Positions 26,735-34,960 of a stretch of 64,000 nucleotides of DNA are shown piece after piece. The stretch covers positions 1 through 64,000 of the forward strand of contig NZ_JAUORH010000001.1 of NCBI RefSeq assembly GCF_030547425.1, written 5' to 3'. A program made the translations under genes and the position numbers. The notes below the pieces were generated by a model, which saw only the letters and a program-made list of their open reading frames with translations, searched no databases and was not told where the DNA came from. Every line of letters starts with the position of its first letter. Positions within the stretch are counted from its first letter, which is position 1. The stretch is from Tenacibaculum sp. 1_MG-2023. GTDB lineage: Bacteria; Bacteroidota; Bacteroidia; Flavobacteriales; Flavobacteriaceae.

Positions 26735-27874
26735 GTGATTAACAAACGTCTTTTAATTAAAAACTTATTGTCTCATAACGACGAGAATAGTTTTTATGAT
26801 AAAAAACAAAAATTATCCCTTAGTTCTAAAGAAGGAAAAGCTAAGTTTATAAAACACATTTGTGCGCTTTCTAATTCTAACCCTAACAACAATTCCTATA
26901 TTGTTATTGGTATTGAAGATGAAGAAAATAAAATTATTGGAGTCGATTTTTACGATGATAGTAAAATTCAGAACCTTGTAAATGCTTACCTAAAAAACCC
27001 TCCAAAAATAGAATATGAGAATGTTCCTTTTCCTCGCTTACAACGTCATAAAGTAATTGGTTTAGTAACTATTTATCCTACTAAATTAATTACCTCTTTA
27101 GCTAAAAATGCGTGGAAGTACCGTAGAGGAACTATTTTTTATCGCAGAGGTAGTAATTCTATGCCTACCGAAGATAGTTTTATACTTAAAAACAACAATA
27201 AAGCGATTGTTGAAGCTATTGAAAAAAATGCTAGTAACAATATCCAGCTTACACTCGACGGTGTTTTTGATTTTATTGAAAGACACAAACCAGAATACAA
27301 TCCGAAGTACAAAGTATTTAACGAGCAATTTGTGCTTTGTTGGGCAGGAAAAAAGAAGATTATAAATGATGAAGAGTTTTTTACACGGGTTGATATTGAA
27401 TTGATAAACGAGCAAGTTCGTTTGTTTTTTTCTTCGTTAGATGATGTACAAATTAGTTATAACGAACAGTCGTTTATTATTACTGAGTACATTGTTTTAG
27501 GAATTGATAAGAGTGAGAAACGCTATCCGTTAGAAAAAACTATTATCAACTTTAAAGATAACGGAAAGCATGATATTGTTACGGAATTTTTATTTGAAGC
27601 TCCTCAATATCATAACGATATTTTACAACTTATTTACGATAACAATAATAGTATTATCGCTAAAATTGTGAACAACAAACCACTTTCTGTTATTGAACAC
27701 GAAGATGTATATCGATTACCTACTTCCTACTTAATCTGTTATTTAAATGGATTTGAAAGTGCTCCTCTACAACTTAAAAAAGCAAAAAATTATATCAAAA
27801 ATCTAGAAGATAAAACTACCTATATTAAATACAAAGAGGCAATTCGAGTAATACGAAAGGTGAAGTATAGTTAG
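26735..27874 (+). CDS. AlbA/Schlafen-type (AlbA_2) domain protein
   Basis: 379-aa protein whose first about 150 residues match the Schlafen AlbA_2 putative nucleic-acid/ATP-binding domain: KFIKHICALSNS, YIVIGIEDEENKIIGVD and KYRRGTIFYRRGSNSMPT. The remaining about 230 residues contain no helicase or HTH domain I recognise and look like a globular unknown. The start codon is GTG at 26735, as no ATG lies upstream in frame and the domain begins right after it. Placed behind an SDR gene. Schlafen-like proteins are often regulators or defence-linked, but nothing else here supports a defence role. Confidence 0.75.
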   Translation: MINKRLLIKNLLSHNDENSFYDKKQKLSLSSKEGKAKFIKHICALSNSNPNNNSYIVIGIEDEENKIIGVDFYDDSKIQNLVNAYLKNPPKIEYENVPFPRLQRHKVIGLVTIYPTKLITSLAKNAWKYRRGTIFYRRGSNSMPTEDSFILKNNNKAIVEAIEKNASNNIQLTLDGVFDFIERHKPEYNPKYKVFNEQFVLCWAGKKKIINDEEFFTRVDIELINEQVRLFFSSLDDVQISYNEQSFIITEYIVLGIDKSEKRYPLEKTIINFKDNGKHDIVTEFLFEAPQYHNDILQLIYDNNNSIIAKIVNNKPLSVIEHEDVYRLPTSYLICYLNGFESAPLQLKKAKNYIKNLEDKTTYIKYKEAIRVIRKVKYS

Positions 27875-27905
27875 AAACTTTTAACCTCTTTTAAAATCTT
27901 ACTAT

Positions 27906-28637
27906 CTACCTCAACATTAATTGTACAATTGTAACGATTCCAATTAATAGAATAAAAGACAACGACAGTTTTCTGAATTTAGATTGTGGTATATAAGCTA
28001 ATATTTTCTTTCCTATAAATGATCCTACAAGTCCAATTACAAACAAAAAAGGGACGTATTTTAGGTCGTGATTGTGAATGTAACCATTGTTGTAATAGAC
28101 AAATGTTCTTGAAAAATCAATCATAAAATCTATAAAGGCTGAAGTCGCTATAAACACACTCTTTTCTAAGTTAAAAGCTGCCATGGTTAACCCTCTAATA
28201 GCTCCTCCTGTACCTAACAATCCCGCTGAAAATCCTGAAAATGAACCTCCAATAATGGCATTTTTTTTATTCGGGGAAACAATGAATTTATTTTTAATCA
28301 GGAAGAAAGCACTAAACCCCACTAAAAAGACTCCTAAAAATATTTCTAAATAGGCACTGTTCACATATTTTGATAATATACCTCCTAAAATCACAAAAAC
28401 CACTGAAGGAATTCCAATGTTTATCAACAATTTTTTATCTAAGCCTTTTTTAAATAAGAAGATTTTACTCACATTACTAGACAAATGAAAAATAGCTGTA
28501 AGACCTAACACAGAGTAAAAATCGAAATAAAAATTTCCTATTGGAACAAAAAAAACAGACGAACCAAAACCTCCTATTGTTCCAATAATTTCGGCAATTA
28601 AAGCTAATACTAAAAATATGAAGTTTATGTCTTTCAT
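27906..28637 (-). CDS. sulfite exporter TauE/SafE family permease
   Basis: 243-aa inner-membrane protein with about eight hydrophobic helices in two repeated halves. Glycine-rich signatures IIGTIGGFGSSVFFVP (17-32) and IIGGSFSGFSAGLLGTGGAI are typical of TauE/SafE (PF01925) anion exporters. The carried substrate, sulfite or a sulfonate-like anion, is a family inference. It is 53 bp downstream of the H3TH protein gene on the same strand. Confidence 0.85.
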   Translation of the reverse strand: MKDINFIFLVLALIAEIIGTIGGFGSSVFFVPIGNFYFDFYSVLGLTAIFHLSSNVSKIFLFKKGLDKKLLINIGIPSVVFVILGGILSKYVNSAYLEIFLGVFLVGFSAFFLIKNKFIVSPNKKNAIIGGSFSGFSAGLLGTGGAIRGLTMAAFNLEKSVFIATSAFIDFMIDFSRTFVYYNNGYIHNHDLKYVPFLFVIGLVGSFIGKKILAYIPQSKFRKLSLSFILLIGIVTIVQLMLR

Positions 28638-28690
28638 TCCTTTTTACCATCTAAATTATCTTGCAAATTTTTAAGTTCTTGCCATTTACC

Positions 28691-29170
28691 TTAGTAAGCT
28701 AATTTTGCTTGTTTGGGCCATGTATTAGGTTTATGAACTCTATAACGATCTCCTCCCCTTTTTAATACTTCTTGACATTTTTCTACAGACGTTTCTGCTA
28801 ACAACTTCCAACTATTTATACTAAAATTATGGAAAAGTTCTTCAATTTTAGGTCCTATTTCATCAACTATTTTTAAATCATTCTCTTTTATTTTTCTACC
28901 AAACACCTTTTTAATTTCATTTGTATTAAATGGTTTTTGTTCTTCAGATATAGAGGGTGCTATACTAGATTTTGCTAATTTTAAATCAGTTTCTAATACT
29001 GACTTACTTTCTTTACAGTTCCTTAAACTAGATTCTAATTTTACTATTTTATTCTTTAAAAGAACTATCTCGTCTTTCCTAATATTTTTACTCGATAGTT
29101 TTCCTAATAAATAGCCTAAAATAGCGGCAATTACTGCTACTGCTAATGAAATTAATATACACCAATTCAT
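28691..29170 (-). CDS. membrane-anchored coiled-coil protein with helix-hairpin (H3TH-like) domain
   Basis: 159-aa protein with a single N-terminal membrane helix (about 3-23), a coiled coil around 33-65, and a C-terminal region KIVDEIGPKIEELF (100-113) then RYRVHKPNTWPKQAKLA (142-158). This matches the group annotated as predicted 5' DNA nuclease/flap endonuclease-1-like, which really shares only the helix-hairpin DNA-binding or lesion-sensing module. No nuclease active site is visible. It may tether something to the membrane; the role is unknown. Confidence 0.75.
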   Translation of the reverse strand: MNWCILISLAVAVIAAILGYLLGKLSSKNIRKDEIVLLKNKIVKLESSLRNCKESKSVLETDLKLAKSSIAPSISEEQKPFNTNEIKKVFGRKIKENDLKIVDEIGPKIEELFHNFSINSWKLLAETSVEKCQEVLKRGGDRYRVHKPNTWPKQAKLAY

Positions 29171-29355
29171 GATTTAATTATTCGGTTAATAGCTAGTTAA
29201 ATTACTGATTTTTAATTTATTAAAAAAACATTCAATCTGTTAAGAGATTTTTAAAAGCTTATCTTAAATAATTGTTAAGTCTATGTATTTGTTGAAACGT
29301 TTTGTTTTTATAGGCGTCTTTTAGCTGTAACCTAATCATAAAAAAACTTAACATC

Positions 29356-29739
29356 ATGAAAAAATTTGTATTAACTGCTTTAGCAATCGCTTTATCTTTC
29401 GGAACTATTACTGCTGCTTCAACTTCATATGAAGCACCTATTAAAACTAACTTAGAATATCCTAACGTAAGTACTTTTTGTAAATTAATTAGAGTTGGAA
29501 ACTTTGAAGCTGTAAAAGCTATGGTTGAAAACGGAACAGATATTAACAGAAAATCTACTGGATTAACTCCTTTAATGTTTGCTGCTAGATATAACAAAGT
29601 AGACATCGTTAAACTTTTGATTGATAGCGGAGCCAAGTTGAAAACAAAGTCTGAAAGAGGATATACTGCCTTAGAATATGCTAAAATGTCGAAAGCACAT
29701 GAGGCCTATAAAGTTATTTCTGTTGCTTTAGAAAAATAA
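29356..29739 (+). CDS. secreted ankyrin-repeat protein
   Basis: 127-aa exported protein. Signal peptide at 1-20 (ALAIALSFGTITAAS). The rest is about three ankyrin repeats, recognised by GLTPLMFAARYNKVDIVKLL and the following GYTALEYAKMS. Such short periplasmic ankyrin proteins usually bind other proteins; the partner is unknown. Its own terminator follows. Confidence 0.8.
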   Translation: MKKFVLTALAIALSFGTITAASTSYEAPIKTNLEYPNVSTFCKLIRVGNFEAVKAMVENGTDINRKSTGLTPLMFAARYNKVDIVKLLIDSGAKLKTKSERGYTALEYAKMSKAHEAYKVISVALEK

Positions 29740-29760
29740 TATAAAACTTGTTTAAAAGCA

Positions 29761-29790
29761 AAAAGTCTCATCAAAATGATGAGACTTTTT
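29761..29790. terminator. bidirectional terminator between ankyrin and ALDH genes
   Basis: AAAAGTCTCATC/GATGAGACTTTT with loop AAAAT; T runs on both strands serve the convergent genes. Confidence 0.92.
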
Positions 29791-29813
29791 CATATTTTGA
29801 AAACTATGTTTTC

Positions 29814-31355
29814 TTATAAATCGAACTTAATTCCTTGTGCTAAAGGTAATTCATCAGAATAGTTTACAGTATTTGTCTGACGACGCATGTACACTTTCCA
29901 AGCATCAGATCCAGACTCACGTCCACCACCTGTTTCTTTTTCACCTCCAAAAGCTCCTCCAATTTCAGCTCCTGAGGTACCAATGTTTACATTTGCAATA
30001 CCACAATCAGATCCTGCAAACGATAGGAATTTTTCAGCTTCTTTCATTTCATTTGTCATGATTGAAGAAGATAATCCTTGTGCAACTCCGTTTTGTAATT
30101 CAATCGCGTTTTCAACATCTCCTGAATACTTCATTAAGTATAAAATTGGAGCAAATGTTTCATGTTGAACAATTTCAAAATGGTTTTCAGCTTCAATAAT
30201 TGCTGGCTTAACATAACAACCACTTTCGTAACCTTCACCTTCTAAAACACCGCCTTCAACTAATACGTTTCCTCCTTCAGCTTTTGCTTTTTCAATAGCA
30301 GCTAAATAAGTATTTACAGAGTCTTTATCAATTAATGGTCCAACGTGATTATTTTCATCTAATGGGTTTCCAATTTTGATTTGACCATAAGCTCCAACAA
30401 TCGCATCTCTTACTTTGTCATAAACAGATTCGTGAATAATTAAACGACGTGTTGATGTACAACGTTGTCCACATGTACCTACAGCTCCAAATACAGCACC
30501 TGGAACTACTACTTTTAAATCAGCAGTTGGAGTAATAATAATTGCATTGTTTCCTCCTAATTCTAATAATGATTTACCGAAACGCTCCGCAACTTTAGTA
30601 CCAACAATACGTCCCATTCTTGTAGAACCAGTAGCAGATACTAAAGGAATACGTGTATCTTCAGTAATGTATTCACCAACTTTATAGTCTCCATTAACAA
30701 TACAAGAAATTCCTTCTGGTAAATTGTTATCTTTTAAAACCTCAGCAATAATGTTTTGACAAGCTACTGAACATAAAGGTGCTTTTTCTGAACCTTTCCA
30801 TACACATACGTTACCACAAATCCAAGCCAACGCTGTATTCCAAGCCCAAACAGCCACAGGAAAGTTAAATGCTGATATAATACCAACAACACCTATTGGG
30901 TGCCATTGCTCTCTCATTACGTGTTCTGGTCTTTCAGATGGAATTACTTGTCCATTTAACTGACGAGATAAACCTACAGCGAAATCACAGATATCAATCA
31001 TTTCTTGCACCTCACCTAAACCTTCTTGGTAAGATTTACCCATTTCGTAAGAAACTAATTTACCTAACGGTTCTTTTAACTCTCTTAATTTGTTTCCAAA
31101 TTGACGAACAATTTCTCCACGTTGAGGTGCAGGCATAGTTCTCCAAGTTTTAAATGCTGAAGTAGCAGCATCCATCACCTTTTCGTAATCTTCTTTGGTA
31201 GAAGCTTTTACTTTTCCTATTAACTTTCCATCTACTGGTGAGTATGATTCAATAATTTCACCGTTTGAAAAGTTTACTGAACCTGTTGAAGTTCCTTTAT
31301 TTATTTCTTGTAAGCCTAAAGTAGCTAACGCTTCTTTAATACCAAAATCTGCCAT
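29814..31355 (-). CDS. aldehyde dehydrogenase (ALDH7/aminoadipate-semialdehyde type)
   Basis: 513-aa NAD(P)-dependent aldehyde dehydrogenase. The nucleophile is Cys299 in GQRCTSTRR and the general base Glu265 in LLELGGNN; NFPVAVWAWNTA (164-175) and GSTRMGRI build the cofactor site. The GQRCTSTRR and SGAEIGGAFGGEKETGGGRESGSDAWK-type C-terminal segments are hallmarks of the ALDH7 (antiquitin) group, which oxidises alpha-aminoadipate semialdehyde in lysine breakdown. ATG 31355 is used; the longer frame begins at TTG and crosses the promoter. Confidence 0.9.
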   Translation of the reverse strand: MADFGIKEALATLGLQEINKGTSTGSVNFSNGEIIESYSPVDGKLIGKVKASTKEDYEKVMDAATSAFKTWRTMPAPQRGEIVRQFGNKLRELKEPLGKLVSYEMGKSYQEGLGEVQEMIDICDFAVGLSRQLNGQVIPSERPEHVMREQWHPIGVVGIISAFNFPVAVWAWNTALAWICGNVCVWKGSEKAPLCSVACQNIIAEVLKDNNLPEGISCIVNGDYKVGEYITEDTRIPLVSATGSTRMGRIVGTKVAERFGKSLLELGGNNAIIITPTADLKVVVPGAVFGAVGTCGQRCTSTRRLIIHESVYDKVRDAIVGAYGQIKIGNPLDENNHVGPLIDKDSVNTYLAAIEKAKAEGGNVLVEGGVLEGEGYESGCYVKPAIIEAENHFEIVQHETFAPILYLMKYSGDVENAIELQNGVAQGLSSSIMTNEMKEAEKFLSFAGSDCGIANVNIGTSGAEIGGAFGGEKETGGGRESGSDAWKVYMRRQTNTVNYSDELPLAQGIKFDL

Positions 31356-31394
31356 ATTTTTATATTCTAATTTTAGTTGTTTAAATTTAAAGCT

Positions 31395-31402
31395 CAAAAC
31401 TA
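31395..31402 (-). promoter_or_regulatory. -7 element of the ALDH gene
   Basis: TAGTTTTG on the minus strand, 39 bases before the ATG at 31355. It shares the spacer with the divergent asparaginase-like gene. Confidence 0.45.
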
Positions 31403-31469
31403 CGAATAATTTTACAATTAATAAATTAAACAAACACAGTTGTTTTTGTTTAAAAATTAACAAATAATC

Positions 31470-32522
31470 ATGAAAAACATTTATTACTTTCTTTCTTTAC
31501 TGGTAACATTAACAGCTTGTAATTCGCCTAAAACAACTTCAAATAAACAAAATGATACTCCTGTAAATGAGTTCGCTATTATTATTCATGGAGGAGCTGG
31601 AACTATTCTAAAAAAGAATATGACCCCTGAAAAAGAAGCTGCTTATAAAGCTAAACTAGAAGAAGCTATAAAAACAGGATATGAAATTTTAAAAAACGGA
31701 GGTTCTAGTGGTGATGCTGTTGTAAAAACCATTCAAGTAATGGAAGAATCTCCTCTGTTTAATGCGGGAAAAGGAGCTGTGTTTACCCATGATGAAACGA
31801 ATGAACTTGATGCCTCTTTTATGGATGGAAAAACATTGAATGCGGGAGCTGTAGCAGGTGTAAGTACTATTAAAAGTCCAATTGAGGCTGCTAGGACTGT
31901 AATGACAAATTCTGACCATGTGATGTTATCTGGAAAAGGAGCTTCTCAATTTGCTAAAGAACAAGGGTTAGAAATTGTAGACCCAAATTATTTTTATACT
32001 GAAAATCGTTTCAAATCTTTACAACGAATTAAGGACAAAGAAAAAACAGCATTAGACCATGATGATAAAGAAGCTGCTTTTTATGATGCTTATATTAAAA
32101 ATAGTAAGTTTGGTACTGTTGGTTGTGTGGCCTTAGATAAGAATGGAAATATTACTGCGGGAACTTCTACTGGCGGTATGACTAACAAACGTTGGGGACG
32201 CATTGGAGATTCTCCTATTATTGGTTCAGGTACCTATGCAAATAATAAAACTTGTGGTGTTTCTTCAACTGGTTGGGGTGAATATTTTATCCGTACTCAA
32301 ATAGCTTATGATATTTCTGCTCAAATGGAATACCAACAAAAATCATTAAAAGAAGCTACTAAAGATGTTATTCAAAATAAACTAACCAAGCTTGGTGGAA
32401 CTGGTGGTGTGGTTGCTTTAGATAAAAATGGTAATATGTCTTTTGAATTTAATACTGCAGGAATGTATCGTGCTTCAATGGATGATAACGGTCATTTAGT
32501 AATTAAAATTTATAACGATTAA
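31470..32522 (+). CDS. isoaspartyl peptidase/L-asparaginase lipoprotein (Ntn hydrolase)
   Basis: 350-aa member of the plant-type asparaginase family, which self-cleaves and hydrolyses isoaspartyl dipeptides and asparagine. IIIHGGAGTI (37-46) is the family start. Autoprocessing is expected before Thr216 in FGTVGCVALD, the new N-terminal nucleophile. TSTGGMTNKRWGRIGDSPI and GSGTYA complete the substrate pocket. The signal peptide has the lipobox TLTAC (Cys17), so it is an envelope protein. Its stop codon overlaps that of the convergent anti-sigma gene by 4 bp. Confidence 0.92.
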   Translation: MKNIYYFLSLLVTLTACNSPKTTSNKQNDTPVNEFAIIIHGGAGTILKKNMTPEKEAAYKAKLEEAIKTGYEILKNGGSSGDAVVKTIQVMEESPLFNAGKGAVFTHDETNELDASFMDGKTLNAGAVAGVSTIKSPIEAARTVMTNSDHVMLSGKGASQFAKEQGLEIVDPNYFYTENRFKSLQRIKDKEKTALDHDDKEAAFYDAYIKNSKFGTVGCVALDKNGNITAGTSTGGMTNKRWGRIGDSPIIGSGTYANNKTCGVSSTGWGEYFIRTQIAYDISAQMEYQQKSLKEATKDVIQNKLTKLGGTGGVVALDKNGNMSFEFNTAGMYRASMDDNGHLVIKIYND

Positions 32523-33901
32523 AACTGATAGTTTAAACCTGTATAAATACCAATAAAATATGGCTGAAACCCATTTGAATCATTTTTAAATGTATTTAAC
32601 TGGGTTTTTAGCATTGGATTAATATTTAGAGACCATTTTTTACTGAACTTATAACTAAGATCTATCCCTAAATTTCCACTAAAGTTAACGCTATTTAAGT
32701 TGTTTGCTTCTCCTGATGTTGAAAAATCAGTAGTTTTTAAGTTTACATCATTCTTGTTTAAAAACAAAGAACTAAAACCCATAACTAATTGTGTTTTTAG
32801 CTTTTTTCCTTCTAATACACTATACTTAACTTCTACTGGAACTTCAATATACCCATAACTTTGATTTAACTCACCATCAAGGCTTCCTGAACTTATAGAT
32901 ACTGAATTTGTACTAAAATCTGTTTGAGAAGTATCATTTAATGTATAATTCTCTCCAGAACTAAAGGCTACATTAGAGCTACTTGATTCTACAGGGTTTA
33001 CAGCTACATTAGTATTAGAATACCCCATTTCTTGTAAATGTATCCCCGATTGAAGTGTCCATTTTTTATTTAATTGATATGCAACTTGAACACCATAGGA
33101 ATAACTTGTATTTCCTTTTGTAGTGTTTGATAAATTTACATCTATAGGGGATGATTCAGAAAATGAATTAGAGTTTAATACAGCTACAGTTGGTGAAACA
33201 GTCCACAGTTTCTTTTTTTCTTCTTCTTCTTTTCTATTTTCTTCATCATTTACAACTGCTAAAAAGTCTTTTTTAGGTTTTACAACCTTATAAATTGTAT
33301 CCTTTTCTTTTTTGAAAACACTTTTTTCTTCGTTTTTAAGAACTGGCAAGCTATTTTCAAGCTTGCCAGTAGAGTTTTCTTCTTTCACAACATCTTTTTT
33401 AGCCAGTAAAGCCCCTTCAACTACTCTACTTGACACGTTATTGCTATCTTTTTCTTGCAATTCTTTTTTACTAACCTTCACAACATGATTAGCGGTTAAA
33501 ACTTCATTTTCATGAAGCTTTTCTTTCAATACTTTTTTCTTTTTCGTTTCTTCTTTTACTACAAGTGTTTCCCTTAAGTTTTCTTTGGTTGGTTTTATCA
33601 ATAAATCATCTTTTAATTCTTCATTTTTCTTTTCTTGCTCTTTAGGTTCAGGTTTTGGCGATTCAACCAAAATTACATCTGTATCTTCTATATTTTCTTG
33701 TTCGTGAGCAAATGGATAAAGCAAAAGACCTAAAACAAGTATAGCAGCAACCCCTCCAGAAAACCACCAAATAGGAAAAACACGTTGTTTTTTCTTTTTT
33801 TGTAGTTTTTCTTCAATAGCATTCCATACGCTTTCATTAGGAGTTACCTCCAAATCTTTAAGCTTCTCTTGAAATAGTCTATCGATGTTTTTTTCTTCCA
33901 T
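32519..33901 (-). CDS. anti-sigma-like protein with C-terminal outer-membrane beta-barrel domain
   Basis: 460-aa protein. Residues 1-40 form a charged cytoplasmic head with the ECF anti-sigma-like motif PNESVWNAIEEKL (21-33); one membrane helix follows at about 43-63. Residues 70-240 are a very Lys/Glu-rich linker that could span the periplasm. Residues about 245-460 show alternating hydrophobic strands and the ending YFIGIYTGLNYQF of a porin-like beta-barrel. It starts 3 bases after the sigma-factor stop and is the likely regulator of that sigma factor. Whether one chain truly spans both membranes is unproven. Confidence 0.8.
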   Translation of the reverse strand: MEEKNIDRLFQEKLKDLEVTPNESVWNAIEEKLQKKKKQRVFPIWWFSGGVAAILVLGLLLYPFAHEQENIEDTDVILVESPKPEPKEQEKKNEELKDDLLIKPTKENLRETLVVKEETKKKKVLKEKLHENEVLTANHVVKVSKKELQEKDSNNVSSRVVEGALLAKKDVVKEENSTGKLENSLPVLKNEEKSVFKKEKDTIYKVVKPKKDFLAVVNDEENRKEEEEKKKLWTVSPTVAVLNSNSFSESSPIDVNLSNTTKGNTSYSYGVQVAYQLNKKWTLQSGIHLQEMGYSNTNVAVNPVESSSSNVAFSSGENYTLNDTSQTDFSTNSVSISSGSLDGELNQSYGYIEVPVEVKYSVLEGKKLKTQLVMGFSSLFLNKNDVNLKTTDFSTSGEANNLNSVNFSGNLGIDLSYKFSKKWSLNINPMLKTQLNTFKNDSNGFQPYFIGIYTGLNYQF

Positions 33902-33904
33902 CAG

Positions 33905-34447
33905 TTATGCGTTTTCCTCTTTTACTTGATATCGTTCCATTTCCTTTTTCAATATCTGTCTTGCTCGTGATAAATTTGATTTTGATGTTCCTACAGAAAT
34001 ATTTAATAGTTCTGCTATTTCTTTATGTGAGTAATTATCTAATACATAAAGATTAAAAACTAAACGATACCTATCTGGTAAATTTTGAATTAAATCTAAC
34101 AAAACATCAATATTAACATTTTCTGTTTCAAAGGCTACTTCTTCAACTATTTCCTCATCAGGAGCTTCTGAAACTAAGTGTAAAGGTGATTTTTCTCTAT
34201 ACTTTTGTAATGCTGTATTTATGGTTATTCTTTTCATCCATCCTTCAAAAGAACCTCTGTGCTGATATTGAGGCATCTTTTTAAAAATGGTTAAAAAACT
34301 ATCTTGTAACGTATCTTCAGCATCTTGATAATTACGTGAATACTTTAAACACAGCGCAAAAAGTTTACCAGAAAATAACTGGTAAACTTGCGCTTGCGCT
34401 GTGATATTTTGATGACAGCATCCTTGTATGAGTTTTTCTAAATTGAT
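33905..34447 (-). CDS. ECF-type RNA polymerase sigma factor with non-ATG start
   Basis: About 180 aa. From the first internal ATG (34276) only region 4 and part of region 2 would be made. The same frame is open upstream to 34459 and encodes a full region 2 (QVYQLFSGKLFALCLKYSRN, then DAEDTLQDSFLTIFKK). Region 4 is LPDRYRLVFNLYVLDNYSHK followed by the HTH EIAELLNISVGTSKSNLSRA. No ATG, GTG or TTG exists between the frame-opening stop and residue 57. The family usually begins with Met before NLEKLIQGC, and the aligned codon here is ATC (34447-34445), just one base after the upstream TAA; ATT at 34456 is the alternative. Expression is probably coupled to the upstream lipoprotein gene. Confidence 0.85.
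   Translation of the reverse strand: MNLEKLIQGCCHQNITAQAQVYQLFSGKLFALCLKYSRNYQDAEDTLQDSFLTIFKKMPQYQHRGSFEGWMKRITINTALQKYREKSPLHLVSEAPDEEIVEEVAFETENVNIDVLLDLIQNLPDRYRLVFNLYVLDNYSHKEIAELLNISVGTSKSNLSRARQILKKEMERYQVKEENA
34350..34403. repeat. long inverted repeat inside the sigma-factor gene
   Basis: Arms 34350-34371 and 34379-34403 with a 7-base loop. The inner 11 bp (AAGTTTACCAG/CTGGTAAACTT) and outer 10 bp (CACAGCGCAA/TTGCGCTGTG) are perfect, with a 3-base bulge in one arm. In the mRNA it forms a stable hairpin about 45 bases after the inferred start codon. Confidence 0.85.
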
Positions 34448-34448
34448 G

Positions 34449-34853
34449 TTACAAATTTACTGGAATTACCACTTCTTCGTATACATCTTCTCCTTCATCA
34501 TTTTTACCTTTCCAAAACTTAAAAACATAATCTTCTTCCTGAGTTGCCTCAACAGGAAAAGCATATTCTTCTTGTCTTACATCTTCAGTACAAGCAACAT
34601 CAAGAGCTACTATTGCTGTACCAGCTACAATTCTAGTTGTATCTACTTTTTGGTAGTATAATCCATCAAAAGAATAACAACTATTAGGCAACGTATACTT
34701 TATCTTAATTGTATCAACTTCTCCGAATGTAAAACTTTCAGGTGTTGTAGCACTATCAACCTTTAAAAACTCATACCTAACATTAGGGCCGTCATCATCT
34801 AAACAAGAATAAAACGTAAATACACTTAAAAAAAGAATTAAAATTTTTTTCAT
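34449..34853 (-). CDS. small hypothetical lipoprotein, first gene of the sigma operon
   Basis: 134-aa protein with a lipobox FYSC (Cys17) and an acidic mature part (about 117 residues, beta-rich, two cysteines at CYSF and ACTE). No family recognised. Its TAA at 34451-34449 directly precedes the inferred ATC start of the sigma-factor gene, so the three genes (lipoprotein, sigma, anti-sigma/barrel) form one operon. This suggests a role in sensing or in the stress that the sigma factor answers. Confidence 0.72.
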   Translation of the reverse strand: MKKILILFLSVFTFYSCLDDDGPNVRYEFLKVDSATTPESFTFGEVDTIKIKYTLPNSCYSFDGLYYQKVDTTRIVAGTAIVALDVACTEDVRQEEYAFPVEATQEEDYVFKFWKGKNDEGEDVYEEVVIPVNL

Positions 34854-34943
34854 GACATATATAATTGGGGTTATTATTATTTTAATTTTCTATGGTTTAT
34901 ATACTAGATGAAAAAAAATTAAAAAGGTTGCGTCGAATACTCT

Positions 34944-34951
34944 TACTTTTG
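34944..34951 (+). promoter_or_regulatory. promoter of the LuxE-like gene
   Basis: TACTTTTG at 34944-34951, only 9 bases before ATG 34961; a TTG lies at 34928. The predicted leader is a few bases at most. Confidence 0.5.
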
Positions 34952-34960
34952 TAGAAGTTT

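Noticed and set aside
31356..31463. 36-codon N-terminal extension of the aldehyde dehydrogenase
   Set aside because: It starts at TTG and crosses the TAGTTTTG promoter element; the family begins at the ATG 31355.
33905..34276. 123-aa sigma-factor fragment as a truncated pseudogene
   Set aside because: The upstream frame continues without a stop through the whole of region 2, so the gene is intact apart from its start codon.
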